Part shown: one piece after another, positions 1 to 12,693 of the stretch
Position numbering within the stretch: the first letter of the stretch is position 1
Layout of the letters: the number at the start of each line of letters is the position of its first letter
Assembly: GCA_014529385.2 (NCBI GenBank)
Contig: CM043955.1
Location: 143,599,640-143,663,639, forward strand
Source of the DNA: Adiantum capillus-veneris
Taxonomy: Eukaryota > Streptophyta > Polypodiopsida > Polypodiales > Pteridaceae
Length of the DNA: 64,000 bases
Direction of reading: 5' to 3'
The notes under the pieces: generated by a model
What the model was told of the DNA's origin: nothing
What the model saw: only the letters and a program-made list of their open reading frames with translations
The model's database searches: none
Made by a program: the position numbers and the translations under genes

Positions 1-669
1 AGCCATTGTTGAGTCTTCTGTAAAAGGAGACTGTAATGATGATGTTGATGCAGAATGGGCTTTTAGCACAGAGTGCACTTACAATCCTGTTGTCCATGAT
101 GCATGCTTGTCAGTTATTACTGCAGATTCACATGTGTGGTATTTCGACAGTAGTGTTGCAAAGCATATTACCTCACATCGTGAATTGATTACCTCTCTCG
201 AATTTGTCCCTCATGGAATTCAGTCACTTGTGCCAACAATGCCTCTTATCCGGTTCAGGGAGTTGGAAAGATTTTGCTTACTGCTACAAATGGCATTTCG
301 TTCACACTTGTTGATGCACTTTATGTAATTGGAATCAAGAAGAATCTCTCGTCTATATCCCCAAGTCAAATTTGTGGATGACAGATGTACAGTTCATGAT
401 CTCAGTTTTGGTGATGAAGTTGTTGCATCTGGCCTTTTGTGTCGTGGTCTGTATAAGCTCACTTTGTATGACAAGTGTGGACAAATTTTTTTGCAAATGT
501 TGTTGCAGATTCAAGGGCTATTTCAGATGCAAAACCTTGGCATGCACGTTTTGGTCATCTGAATTTTGCCTGTTTGCTGCGTTTGCGGAAATCTGATATG
601 GTTTCTTCTTTTCCGCCTCTTGAGGCACCTGTCAAACATGTTTGTGAAGGCTGTATTTTGGGTAAGATA
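1..669 (+). pseudogene. Ty1/copia polyprotein, 5' part (protease and GAG-pre-integrase), decayed
   Basis: Remnant of a copia Gag-Pol. A retropepsin-like start is visible near 137-170 (WYFDSSVAKHIT, compared with the usual W-x-x-DSG-x-x-x-H-[IM]; the catalytic triad Gly is Ser here). It is followed by the post-protease signature VDALYVIGIKKNL near 312-350, a segment ending in GLYKL near 450, and the GAG-pre-integrase zinc motif (HARFGHLN ... CEGCILGK, about 540-667). These pieces lie in different frames, so at least two frameshifts are present. The sequence stops at ILGK because a gypsy element starts at 670. The other half of the same element is at 11175-12690. The upstream gag lies outside the window. 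Confidence 0.85.
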
Positions 670-3509
670 TGTAAGATCTCTGACCCCGAGCTAAAGAGCA
701 CCCTTGTACTACAAAATAATCATACTGCAAAAAGTTACTATTTTTGACAGCTTTTCTAAATCTGTCGGTGCCAAGATGTTTAGAATTTTATAGAGCTTTC
801 AAAAATGAATAAAAACAATTTTTGTTAAAATTTTTCTAAAATAGTAAGTTTTTGGTCACCCGACCCGTCTAGTTTTGACCGGCTCATCAAACTGCACCCG
901 TATCCAGAATTTGAAAAAAATGCAATTTCGGACACCGGGAGCTGCTAAATATGGCAGGTACTCGGGATGATGCACCTTAGCTCCGTCTTAGTACAATAAG
1001 TTTCGGAATTAAAACCCAAGCTGTAACGACCGTCTAAGGATAAAAATAAAAATTTTCCTAAGGCTAGCGGGGGCACCGTCACTCGGGGGCTGGTGTGTGC
1101 ACGGGCTCTAGGCCACTGGAGACTTGTTTTACAGATAGAGGGCTCCCTCACACACATAGGGGCTCGTGCGAGAGTTTCCAAGCAAGAGAGAGAGTGTGAG
1201 ACTCAGTTAAAACAAGCAAATTGGACACTTGCAAGCTATGCACTCAAGCTGCCATGCATGACCAAAGTGCTCATTCAGATGCAATTAGCAACAGATTTTG
1301 ACCTCTTGAGGTTGGGAGCCTATTTAAGGACCTATTCCCACACACACAACAAAGAGAGATATTCAGTACACACACACATACTCCCTCACACACATACCTT
1401 GGGCGAGATGTTGCCGGCATACACAATCTCTAGGAGAGGATTAAGGGAAGGAGGTGCTCCCAATTTCTTGTCGGATTAGGCTTCTTGGATCAGCAATTAA
1501 GGTCTAAATCAACTCGAATTACGATAATCTCGAGTTAAATTCATGCTTACATCTTAATCTCTCTATGAATCCCTTATTTTCCGCTAATATTATGCATAAT
1601 CTAACTACTCTACCTAGTAGCAACTTTCTAAATCACCTACGTGATTAGTCTATTTCACTTTCTTAATCCCATTAGCTAATTATGCATCAAGTCAACCTCC
1701 TAATCATAAATAATTCCAAGGTTAGTAAGAAGGAATTACCAGTTAGTCAATTCAATGATTGAGTGGTGGAGATTGACCCAATTTCTAGCAATGTAACTAA
1801 TTAAACAACCCCAATCTGTCATTTCATCAGGAAAGAGTTTAATTAAAGGATTAAACTCATATTGCAAGAAATTAATGTGTAATCAGAAGAGTTAATTCCC
1901 CCTCTCAAAATTAATTGTCACTAGAGAACGGAATTTCTTCCACATATGCATAAAACATAACTGCATCTTTCCGTTCATTTTTGAGAAGGAATTAGTACAC
2001 TAAAATCATCATTCAACCACTCCAATTAAGCAAGTAGCTACAAGAACTGAATTCTCCAATTTCCTAAGCTAAGAACCTTAATTCAGAGTAAATTTCCATA
2101 AGTTCAGTACCCCAAATTTACCCAAAAAAAAAGATAGATGAACAATAACCGTATACTTGAAGTTAATGTACTCCTTCCGTATAAGAGTAATTGCTTGATA
2201 AGGCTAACCATGTTGTCCGGACCGTTTGTGGTTGTTATGGTAATATTGGACACTAGTTCTTTTCCAAATTCATCATCTTTAGTAGTGAGTGTAATGGCCC
2301 GAAAGAGGACCCGTTTTGGTGGATCTCACGACCATGAGGCCGGAACAAGCAACACTACTGGAAAGGGAAAGGCTCCTATCGTCGAGCAAGCACCGGCCAT
2401 CTCACGAAGCATTCAAGAGGAGATTATTGAGGTAGGTCTAATTTTAATTCAAGTATAATTTAATAACATTGCATTCGGTAAGGTAGGAAAGTAACATTAC
2501 CCCAAAACATGTTGGAAGATCCAACGGAGACCACGGCATTTTAATTGATGCATTTAAATTCAAGTAGGGAAGAATGTTTTCGGGATATACTGTCTGGTGT
2601 AGGAAGGACTGTTTGCTAGGGAAAATTAACTCGGCCAGTTCATTTTTAATTCCAATGTTGCTTTAGTCCTGATCCCCCTATTGATCTCACAGGAGGCAGC
2701 TCGCGAGGTTCTCGCAGTAGCTGGGATTACCTAGCTTAGGGCTTTGGTCCCCGTCTTGCGTTCTTTGTGGTGGATACCCATGACTTGCATTCTTTGCGGT
2801 GGGATGTCCATGTCGTGCTTTTTATGCGGTGGACAAATCTAGTTGTATGGGCAATTAGGTGACAACGCGTGGAGTTAACACTCGCTGGGGGATTTCGTGC
2901 CTCCAGGAAATTAGAAGTTTAAATGAAATGAGTTATTGAGTGAATTTCTACTAGAAAGATTGTTTTGGTGCCGCTTTGAAAAACTATTTTAAGGGTTGTC
3001 TTAACATAACCTGTGAATCGGAATTAATCAATGAATATATATGTTGAACAACAAATGTGTTAGTAATTAGGACACACAAGACAAAGTGTGAGTATGGGGA
3101 TGGAAACTGGGGGCTTGGCTCGGGTTGCCAATGCCTATGAGAAGGGTGGTCCCGATTGGTCGGGAACTCTCTATCCCCATGGTACGGTAAATGACGTTAG
3201 AATTGCTCATTACACCAAAAGCAGTGAAGTCCCAAGTGTACGTGCCTCTGAAATCAATGGGGAAAAAGGCACTCGAGACTTCTCTCCTTCTAGAAGGTGA
3301 GTCTTAGGATCGATAATTGGTTAGACACACTTTTCCCTGTGGGGTGGAACTAGATCTTGTTTCTAGTAGGCTTAGCTCAATTCACTTGGTGATGAGAGCT
3401 CATGCGCTAGTTGATCCCTTAAACCAGTTTTTTTGCTTCCGCTATAGATCTAGTGGCCACCAGGTTTACCATCAGAACTGTCGTTTGAGATGACGGGGTG
3501 GGGACCTCA
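670..3509 (+). repeat. 5' LTR of the chromovirus
   Basis: The sequence begins TGTAAGATC and is repeated at 8678-11174. It ends ...ACCTCA just before the primer-binding site, giving about 2.84 kb, long for an LTR. It contains CA-rich stretches near 1340-1400, a polyadenine-rich zone near 2120 and a small open frame at 2294-2431. The 3' end is set from the primer site because the 3' LTR is truncated. Confidence 0.8.
2294..2431 (+). CDS. Candidate first coding exon inside the chromovirus LTR
   Basis: An ATG opens a frame of exactly 46 codons (starts MARKRTRFGGSHDHEAG, rich in polar residues) that ends at a good plant splice donor, GAG|GTAGGT. A matching acceptor (GTTGCAG|GAAG) lies at 3624-3627, beyond the LTR end and the primer site. 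The phase is zero on both sides, so exon 2 (3627 onward) continues the frame. The same exon is repeated in the 3' LTR at about 10355-10492. I do not recognise the product; it is a basic, Ser/Gly-rich N-terminus. The spliced reading is inference from sites and phase, and no transcript evidence is available here. Confidence 0.45.
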
Positions 3510-3513
3510 AACC

Positions 3514-3529
3514 TGGTATCAAAGCAAGG
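3514..3529 (+). promoter_or_regulatory. Primer-binding site, initiator tRNA-Met type
   Basis: TGGTATCAAAGC differs by one base from the TGGTATCAGAGC complement of the initiator tRNA-Met 3' end. It lies 4 bases after the LTR end. Confidence 0.75.
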
Positions 3530-3626
3530 TTAGGATAGACTGGGAACTAAAATTCGTACTGTTTGAAAATTTTAGAACTAAGGAAATCTAGGTAGCTAAT
3601 CCAAACTCCTTGCACTGGTGTTGCAG

Positions 3627-4199
3627 GAAGCTCCCACTCCCGCACTTGAATACCAAAAGTTTCAAGTCTTTAAGCTTATTTATGAGCAGGCACGTCGTTC
3701 CCCAAATTATTGTTTTCGGTGAGACGTGATGGAGATGCTGCTAAAGGTCAATACACCGCATTCCGCTTGCATTGATAAAGGATGGGAGATCAATTGGACC
3801 CCCGAAGGTGGGATTTACTACATCAACGCTTGGAAGTTAGAATGCCTGGCTATCGACTTAAAGAAAATCCGTTGGGGAGAAGAATTGAGAGTAGTGCAGT
3901 TATACTACTTGTTGCCTTCACATTCGGACGTCATTGTTGCTACTTCTGACGGCACCGAGCAAACCCTCAATGAGTGGCTTTGGGACAAGGTCACTGATGT
4001 AACTCCAGCAAATAGAGTCAGAAATTTTGGTGCTCCAAGACACTTATCCAAGAGTATGAACACCATAATTTACTACCCGCTTCAGGATAAGTATAGGGAC
4101 TATTTCTTAGGAGAAATAGAGGATTGTAAGAATGTGACAACACATAAACATCGTCTGTATCATTATATCCCAGGACAGCCTGTCAGACGTATCATATAG
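3627..4199 (+). pseudogene. Unknown leader ORF upstream of chromovirus gag
   Basis: Reading from the proposed acceptor at 3627, the frame is open for 31 codons, meets one TGA at 3720, then continues in the same frame to a TAG at 4197. The open part from 3726 encodes about 157 residues with an ordinary protein composition (motifs WEINWTPEGGIYYINAWKL and LHKDKYRDYF-like aromatic clusters). It is not gag, which starts at about 4396 with its own typical domain. Together with the LTR exon it would make a protein of about 235 residues. I do not recognise a family. It could be a chromovirus accessory ORF or a captured host fragment. Confidence 0.45.
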
Positions 4200-4395
4200 A
4201 TATCCAGAATGCTATGTAATAAATTGATCAAAAGTTATCCTAAGCCTCAAAAGGTTACGATTGTAATACAATTTCTATCAATAAAAGAAGAGTTTTTGTC
4301 TCTCGGTGATTTGGAACTTGGATTTTACTAAAGTCTCGTGTTTATTTAAATCTTGAACTCTAGCAATTGTATCAAATTCAGTGTAAATTGTGTAG

Positions 4396-5392
4396 TCACC
4401 ACCTGTCGCTCTCTATTCGACAGCACAAGAAAAGAAGCTCCTCCTTAAACAATCTCAACCTCCGACCTTTAAGGGCGAGGGAGCTAATGTGGAGAGAGAT
4501 GCAGAAGTGTGGATGGAAGCAATGGATGATTATTTTGAGGCTGCAGGGACTCAACCCGAGAACCAGACCATGCTCACAATGTTCCGCCTCTCTGGTGATG
4601 CCAAGATTTGGTGGAAACAGCATTGCAGAGATCTGAACATCAAGGGATCTTCTCAGTCGTGGGAAGACATCAAGGCTACAATGATGGGGCGTTACTTACC
4701 ACCCGCTTATAAAACCTTGAAGATGAACGAGTTCTTTTCTCTTCATCAGTCGACTTCTTCAGTCGAGGAGTATTACTCAAAGTTTGTTACTCTTCGAAGA
4801 TATGCTCCTAGAATGACCCTCGATCATCAAGTAGCACGGTTCTGCCAAGGGCTCATCGACCCCTTGAACAATCGGCTAGAAGCTCTCAGATTGGCAACTC
4901 TTCAAGATGCCTTGCTAAGAGCTAAACCCTTAGCTATGGAAATTCAGAAGTTCAATCAGAATAGGAGGAATCATTTGGCGAAAAGGGCAAGGACAAATGT
5001 TTGGAATAATAAACCAACCAACCAAGCATACGAACAATGCCCAATAGTAGCCACTACCACAGTTATGGAATTTCTAAATGTACATTGTTATGAGTGCAAC
5101 GAATTTGGGCATTACCTCGTCTAAATTCCCCAAGAAGACTCAAGCAACCAGCACCAATTCCATACCTCTAAATGTCTATAGGCGAGGACAACCTAATGGA
5201 AGGGGAGGACATGGAAGGGTAAATAGAGGGCGAGGGCGTGGAGCTAGCGCCAGAGTGAATATCATAGTGGTACAACCAACTGTGGGAGATGAAGCAGAGC
5301 AGAGAGCAACCTTGCATGCTACAATTGACAACCCCAATGGTTGCGAGCAATACGCAGTCATTCATACGCCAGGATCTCTCAGAGGTGAATAA
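4396..5392 (+). pseudogene. Chromovirus gag (capsid and zinc knuckle), frameshifted
   Basis: The frame 4396-5124 carries the retrotransposon gag domain: DAEVWMEAMDDYFEAAG, then LSGDAKIWWKQH near 4590 and LHQSTSSVEEYYSKF near 4740, all hallmarks of plant gypsy capsid. No ATG lies upstream of 4489 in this frame, although the homology begins earlier (QPPTFKGEGA), so the start codon is lost or supplied by splicing. The CCHC zinc knuckle starts as CYECNEFGH at 5090 but the frame ends at a stop in the middle of it. The next frame (5110-5392) continues with a basic Gly/Arg-rich tail, so there is a one-base frameshift inside the knuckle. Confidence 0.8.
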
Positions 5393-8300
5393 GTTAACTT
5401 CCTTATAGATTGTGATAGTACTCTTTCATTTCTTTCACCTAGATGCATGAGGAAGCTAAAGCTAGATAAGTATCCAACAAGCAAATTAGTTGTAGAGTTA
5501 GCAAACGACAAGGAAGTAGTATCTCAACACTCTACAGGTATAATCGACGACCTAGGGGGACACCCAACTTCTGCCCAATTTTGAACCTTACCTTTAGGAT
5601 TCTTTGATGGGATACTAGGGATGGACTGGCTAAAGCAAAATTAGGCCCACATCCATTGTGCACAGGGGAACTTTACCTTTACAGATAACTTGGGTAATGA
5701 AGTCTTAACCCAGCGGGAAAATGGGAGACCTAGGGCTAATCTAGTGAAGGCCAGCAAACTTTTGAAGGGACTGAGAAAGGGGCAGCAAATTTATGCGATA
5801 AAGCTCAACAAGTGGACCAATCAGACGCCAGACTTTGACCAAACTGGTTGAGGGAGTATGATGATGTATTCCCTGAAGACCTTACGAATCTTCCACCACA
5901 TAGAGAGGTAGATCATGAGATCGAGACTATCCCTGGATGTGAACCTGTCTCAAAGCGACCTTATAAAATGTCACTTATAGAGACCATAGAACTCAAGGAA
6001 CAACTTAGGAAACTCATTGAACAAGGATTCATTCGACCCAGTACTTCTCCTTGGGGTGCACTAGTTCTTTTTCAGAAGAAGAAGGATGGGACCTTAAGGC
6101 TATGCATAGATTACCGTGGACTGAACCAGGTAACTGCTAAAAACAAGTATCCAATTCCAAGAATTGACAAACTCTTGGATAGACTCCATGGCGCCAAAAT
6201 CTTTACAAAGATTGATCTAAGGTCAGGACATTACCAAATCAGGATCAAGGAATCAGACATTCCAAAGATAGCTTTCAACACTAGGTATGGACACTACGAA
6301 TTCACAATAATGTCCTTTGGTCTAACAAATGCTCTTGCAAGCTTCAATCGACTTATTCAGGATATTTTCATACCTTATCTGAACGATTTTGTCCTGGTTT
6401 TCTTTGACGACATTCTCATCTATTCTAAGAACGAGGCAGATCATGAAAAACATGTTCGCAAAGTACTTGATCTTTTTCGAGAGCACCAACTTTATGCTAA
6501 AGCAAGCAAGTGTACCTTTTGCTCACCAAAGGTCAATTATCTTGGATTTATCATATCGATCGAAGGGATTTCGGTGGACCCAGATAAAGTCAAGGATATC
6601 GTTGATTGGCCTCAACCATCCACCGCCAGCAAAGTAAGAGGATTTCTTGGGATAACGGGATGGTACAGGATTTTTGTCAAGGACTATGCATGTATTGCTA
6701 CACCTTTGACGGAGCTCCTGAAGAAAGGAATGAGGATCAAATGGAAGACCGAGCACGAGTCTAGTTTTGCTAAGCTAAAAGAATTCTTGGTCTCAGCTCC
6801 TATCTAAAAGCTTCCAGATTTCAGTAAGGAATTTGAAGTAGCGACCGATGCTAGTAAATTTGCTTTAGGTGGAGTTCTTACTCAAGAAGGAAGACCGGTG
6901 GTGTATACTTCACGAAAGCTGAGGGTTCATGAGAAGAATTATCCTACTCACGATTTGGAACTTTTAGCGGTTATACATGCGCTGAAGTTGTGGAGACCTT
7001 ATCTTTTCGGACGCAAGTTTCAGCTAGTTACAGACCACAAGAGCTTAAAATGGATTTTTACTCAACCTATTCTCAATATGCGACAACGGCGATGGATAGA
7101 ACTCTTACAAGAATATGACCTTGACATAAAGTATAGACTAGGGAACGAAAATGTCGTTGCAGATGGACTTAGCCAAAAAAAAATTCTCGGAGCTATCTCT
7201 ATTCCAAATAATCCTATCTGGGATAGAATTAAAGAAGCATCTTTGGTAGATCCAGAATACCAACGTATAGTATCATTAGTCCAGCAGAATAAGATGCCTA
7301 AAGCTAAATATTACTCTCTTATGGGAGGATGTCTTTACTTCAGACATAGACTCTGTGTACCCAGAGACCCAGCTTTAAAGAAGACTATTCTGTATGAAGC
7401 ACACGATAGCCCTACATCAGGACATCCAGGTTATGCTAAGACTCTTCATGCTATCAGAAAGAGTTATTTTTGGTCCGGAATGAAAGGACACATACTTCGC
7501 TATGTGAGGCAATGTCTTTCTTGTCATCGGATAAAAGCCAAAAGAATCAAGTTACCATGGCAACTTCAACACCTTGACATACCCCATATGAAATGGGAAT
7601 GCATCAGTATGGATTTTGTTATAGGATTACCTTCTACAGGAGGTTATGACTCTTTATTTGTGGTTGTTGATATGCTCACAAAAGTGGCTCATCTAATACC
7701 TATAAAGACGACCTTTACTGCTTTGGATATTAGCCGAGTATTCATCAAGGAAATTTTTAGGTTACATGGTTTACCCAAGCGCATCGTCAATGATAGAGGT
7801 GCCAAGTTTACATCAAAGTTTTGGACTTCTCTTTTCCAATCTATTGGGTCACAATTAGCCTTCAGCACAGCGTATCATCCGCAGACATATGGGCAGACTA
7901 AAGGAGTAAATCAAGTCATTGAGGACATTCTCAAGGCCTATTGTTCGCAAGAGCCAAAGAAGTGGTTACAATATCTTCCTTTGGTAGAATATGCTTACAC
8001 TTCTTCCGAACACAGAAGCATTGGAATGTCACTCTTCAAAGCTCTTTATGGACAAGACTCTTTAGTACCACTTAACTTTTCAGACCCAACCATCAAGGTA
8101 GAATCCTCTAAGAAGATGCTAGAAGACATGGAAGCTCAGACTAAAGCCATTCGCCAAGATATCCAAGCCGCTCAGGATAGACAGAAGCATTACGCAGATA
8201 AGAATCAATCAGAACGGACCTTCAAGGAAGGAGAAAAATTTTTTCAACGAGTCCGATCGAAGAAAAGCAACTTATCACTAGGAAGGTACAAGAAACTAAG

Positions 8301-8646
8301 CCCGAGATATTGTGGACCCTTCCAAATCACTAAGGTTGTGAGTGACCAAGCCTACAAGCTCAAGTTACCCGCAAACGTAAAGGTTCACGATGTATTTCAC
8401 ATCAGCCTACTCAAACCCTACATTCTTAACCCTGATCAACTCTTGGACTCAGATCAGATAGTTATACCAACACAAGGAGTTCTCGAACTTCAACCTGATT
8501 ACATCCTTGAATCAAGAGAAAGAAAGCTACGAAACAGGACAATTACCGAGCACCTTGTGAAGTGGAAAGATTATCCTAAAGAAGATGCTACTTGGGAGGA
8601 CGAACCAACACTCATAAAGGATTATCCTAATAAATTCTTGAGATGA
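5393..8646 (+). pseudogene. Chromovirus pol: protease, RT, RNase H, integrase, chromodomain
   Basis: The protease region (5393-5700) is broken by stops; LIDCDSTLSFLS stands where DSG-type residues are expected, followed by GILGMDWL. RT spans 5848-6807 with CIDYRGLN and [10 protein letters not shown] (two Asp retained). A single TAA at 6805 interrupts an otherwise continuous frame into RNase H (ATDASKFALGG, TDHKSLKW). The integrase spans 7370-8200, with SMDFVIGLP and NDRGAKFTS holding the first two acidic residues. The third acidic site reads QTKGVNQ where QTERVNQ is usual, so the catalytic Glu is Lys. The C-terminus (about 8490-8640) has a chromodomain pattern, HLVKWKDYPKEDATWEDE. The element is inactive. 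Confidence 0.88.
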
Positions 8647-8664
8647 GGACATCTCAAATTTTTT

Positions 8665-8677
8665 ACGTTGGGGAGGA
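8665..8677 (+). promoter_or_regulatory. Polypurine tract of the chromovirus
   Basis: The purine-rich run GGGGAGGA directly precedes the 3' LTR start (TGTAAGATC) and follows the pol stop by about 20 bases, the expected plus-strand primer position. Confidence 0.75.
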
Positions 8678-11174
8678 TGTAAGATCTCTGACCCCGAGCT
8701 AAAGAGCACCCATATACTACAAAATAATCATACTGCAAAAAGTTACTACTTTTGGTAGCTTTTTTAAATCTATCGGTGCCAAGATGTTTACAATGTTATA
8801 GCTTTCAAAAATGAATAAAAACAATTTTTATGAAAAAAATCCTAAAATAGTAAGGTTTTGGTCACCTGACCCGTTTAGTTTTGACCGGCTCGTCAAACTG
8901 CACCCGTATCTAGAATTTGAAAAAAAATGCAATTTCGGACACTGGGAGCTACTAAATATGGCAGGTACTCCGGATGATGCACCTTAGCTCCGTCTTAGCA
9001 CAACAAGTTTCAGAATTAAAATCCAAGCTGTAACGACCGTCTAAGGATAAAAAGAAAAATTTTCCTAAGGCTAGCGGGGGCACCGGCACTCGGGGGCTGG
9101 TGTGTGCACGGGCTCGAGGCCACTAGAGACTTGTTTTAGCAGATAGAGGGCGCCCTCACACACATAGGGGCTCGTGGGAGAGTTTCCAAGCAAGAGAGAG
9201 AGTGTGAGACTCAGTTAAAACAAGCAAATTGGACACTTGCAAGCTATGCACTCAAGCTGCCATGCATGACCAAAGTGCTCATTCAAATGCAATTAGCAGC
9301 AGATTTTGACCTCTTGAGGTTGGGAGCCTATTTAAGGACCTGTTTCCACACACACAAACAAAGAGAGATATTCAGTAAACACACACACACACTCCCTCAC
9401 ACACATACCTTGGGCAACATGCTGCCGGCATACACAATCTCTAGGAGAGGATTAAGGGAAGGAGGTGCTCCCAATTTCTTGTCGGATTAGGCTTCTTGGA
9501 TCAGCAATTAAGGTCTAAACCAACTCAAATTATGGTAATCTCGAGTTAAATTCATGCTTACATCTTAATCTCTCTATGAATCCCTTATTTTCTGCTAATA
9601 TTATGCATAATCTAACTATTCTACCTAGTAGCAACTTTCTAAATCACCTATGTGATTAGTCTATTTCACTTTCTTAATCCCATTAGCTAATTATGCATCA
9701 AATCAACCTCCTAATCACAAATTAATCCATGGTTAGTAAGAAGGAATTACCAGTTAGTCAATTCAATGATTGAGTGGTGGAGATTGACCCAATTTCTAGC
9801 AATGTAACTAATTAAAAAACCCCAATCTGTCATTTCATTAGGAAAGAGTTTAATTAAAGCATTAAACACATATTGCAAGAGATTAATGTGTAATTAGAAG
9901 AGTTAATTCCCCCTTTCAAAATTAATTGTCACTAGAGAACGGAATTCCTTCTTCATATGCATAAGACATAACTGCATCTTTTCATTCATTTTTGAGAAGG
10001 AATTAGTACACTAAAATCATCATTCAATTACTCTAATTAAGCAAGTAACTACAAGAACTGAATTCTCCAATTTCCTAAGCTAAGAACTTTAATTCAGAGT
10101 CAATTTCCATAAGTTCACGAGAAGATGCTATCCTAAATTGATGTAATTATGACTTGGATCACTTAATATTACCTCAAATTTACCCAAAAAAAATATGGGT
10201 GAGTAATAATCGTACTTGAAGTTAATCTACTCCTTCCGTATAAGAGTAATTGCTTGATAAGGCTAACCATGTTGTATCTGGACCGTTTGTGGATGTTATG
10301 GTAATATTGGACACTAGTTCTTTTCCAAATTCATCATCTTTAGTAGTGAGTGTAATGGCCCGAAAGAGGACCCGTTTTGGTGGATCTCATGACCATGAGG
10401 CCGGAACAAGCAACACTACTGGAAAGGGAAAGGCTCCTATCGTCGAGCAAGCACCGGCCATCTCACGAAGCATTCAAGAGGAGATTATTGAGGTAGGTCT
10501 AATTTTAATTCAAGTATAATTTAATAGCATTGCATTCGGTAAGGTAGGAAAGTAACATTACCCCAAAACATGTTGGAAGATCCAACGGAGACCACGGCAT
10601 TTTAATTGATGCATTTAAATTCAAGTAGGGAAGAATGTTTTCGGGATATACTGTCTGGTGTAGGAAGGACTGTTTGCTAGGGAAAATTAACTCGGCCAGT
10701 TCATTTTTAATTCCAATGTTGCTTTAGTCCTGATCCCCCTATTGATCTCACAGGAGGCAGCTCGCGAGGTTCTCGCAGTAGCTGGGATTACCTAGCTTAG
10801 GGCTTTGGTCCCCGTCTTGCGTTCTTTGTGGTGGATACCCATGACTTGCATTCTTTGCGGTGGGATGTCCATGTCGTGCTTTTTATGCGGTGGACAAATC
10901 TAGTTGTATGGGCAATTAGGTGACAACGCGTGGAGTTAACACTCGCTGGGGGATTTCGTGCCTCCAGGAAATTAGAAGTTTAAATGAAATGAGTTATTGA
11001 GTGAATTTCTACTAGAAAGATTTTTTTGGTGCCGCTTTGAAAAACTATTTTAAGGGTTGTCTTAACATAACCTGTGAATCGGAATTAATCAATGAATATA
11101 TATGTTGAACAACAAATGTGTTAGTAATTAGGACACACAAGACAAAGTGTGAGTATGGGGGTGGAAAGTGGGGG
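8678..11174 (+). repeat. 3' LTR of the chromovirus, 3'-truncated
   Basis: A direct copy of 670-3113 with scattered substitutions and an extra stretch of about 50 bp near 10118-10170 that the 5' copy lacks. Homology ends abruptly at 11174 in a G-run. The remaining LTR end (equivalent to 3114-3509) is absent and copia sequence follows at once. The candidate LTR exon is conserved at about 10355-10492. Confidence 0.85.
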
Positions 11175-12690
11175 TCAAAAGTCAAGCTTTCCCGCATTCT
11201 TTTTGGCTTTAGGCCATCATGTGTGCCACTTATGTACTTAACAAGTGTCCTACGAAAGCTTTGCACACTATTACTCCATATGAAGCATGGTATGATAGAA
11301 AGCCTTCTATTGAGCACATGCGTGTTTTTGGCCATTTGGCATATGCTTTGGTGCCACAAACACAGCACAGAAAATTGGATGATAAGGCTGTCAAATGTAT
11401 TTTTGTTGGTTATAGTGCTGAAAGCAAAGGTTACAGGTTGTATCATCCGCAAACAAAACGTATTCTGGTTTCACGGGATGTAGTGTTTGTGGAAGACTCT
11501 GCTCAGCCCTTGCTATCATGCACTAGAGACAGTAATGTAAGCTCACGGGACATTTATGACACTTTGTTGCCTCTTTTCAATGGTGGAAATATGAATGTAA
11601 GTTCCAATGAGGCAAATGTACAGCCTATGGGGGTTTCTGAAAATGTTACAGATCAGCCTATTACTGATGCAGATGTACATGATGTACTTGATGAGGAAAG
11701 GGTTGAAGATGAGCAGGCTAGAGGTATGCCAAAATGGCTGGTGCACACTTTGCGTAACAGTAAATTGGATGCACCTTTGTTTAGTCGTACTCGTCCAGGA
11801 TCTCGCCATGCATCTTATGCATTAGATTTTTATGCTTTGGCTGTGTCTAGCTTACATGATGTTGAGGAGCCACTGTCTTTTGATGAAGCATAGAATTCAA
11901 AAAATTGGATGGCTGCCATGCAATCAGAATATGATGCACTTATAGAAAATGACACATGGAGTTTATGTGATTTTCCTCCTGTCAAAAAGGTCATTGGTAC
12001 AAGGTGGGTTTACAAGTTGAAATGCAAGCCAGATGGTGAGATCGATCGCCATAAGGCTCAACTTGTTGCAAATGCACAGCAAAATTCATAGATTATGAAG
12101 AGACCTTTGCTCCCACTTGTCCTATGACTATTGTGCATTTTCTATGTGCATTGGCAGCTCATTTTGGTTGGGATGTACATCAATCAGACATTGTTACTGC
12201 TTTCTTGAATGGTGACATGTTTGAGGAAGTTTATGTAACGCAGCTTCGCGGTTTTGTCATAAAAGGACAAGAGGAAAAAGTGTGTAGATGTAAGAAGGCT
12301 TTGTATGGGTTGAGGCAATCTCCTCGTGCTTGGTATGAGAAATCTGAAACTCATTTGGTCAAAGAAGTCTTTCGTAACAGTGCAACAAAAAGTACATTGT
12401 ATGTAAAGTGTGAGGATGATGTACTTCTCCTTGTGGTTCTTTATGTCGATGATTTGCTGATCACTAGACCAAATGAGAGACATATTTCTGAATTTAAGGC
12501 TGATTTGAATGCTACTTTCAAGATGAAAGATTTGGGGCTGTTGCATCATTACTTGGGTATACAGTTTAAGCAGTGTGATGGTGGTATTGCCTTGTGTTAG
12601 AAAAGTTACATAGAGACATTGCTATGTAAGTTTGGACTTGAGGATTGCAAACCTATTGCCACTTGTTAGCAGCTGGACACACCCAACAGA
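11175..12690 (+). pseudogene. Ty1/copia polyprotein, 3' part (integrase end and RT), decayed
   Basis: This continues the element seen at 1-669. It starts near the end of the integrase (VLNKCPTKALHTITPYEAW, 11230-11290; RVFGHLAYA), runs through the variable linker, and enters RT at about 11908 (NDTWSLCDFPP, GTRWVYKLK, QSDIVTAFLNG at 12181, KALYGLRQSPRAWYE at 12298, LYVDDLLI at 12440 with the YVDD catalytic box). Stops interrupt it at 11891, 12089 and 12598. The roughly 140-residue integrase catalytic core between ILGK and this segment is missing. RNase H is also missing: homology ends near 12690 where the next element begins. Confidence 0.87.
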
Positions 12691-12693
12691 GAA

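Larger units (their letters stand above)
670..11174 (+). mobile_element. Ty3/gypsy chromovirus inserted in the copia element
   Basis: Long direct repeats (670-3509 and 8678-11174) flank a primer-binding site, a leader ORF, gag, protease, RT, RNase H, integrase and a C-terminal chromodomain in the order expected of a chromovirus. The LTRs start TGTAAGATCTCTGACC in both copies. The 3' LTR lacks the last roughly 396 bp present in the 5' copy, and the adjoining copia sequence lacks its integrase core, so one deletion probably removed both. No target duplication can therefore be read. The coding region has several stops and a frameshift, and the integrase has lost a catalytic residue, so the copy is dead. 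Confidence 0.9.
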
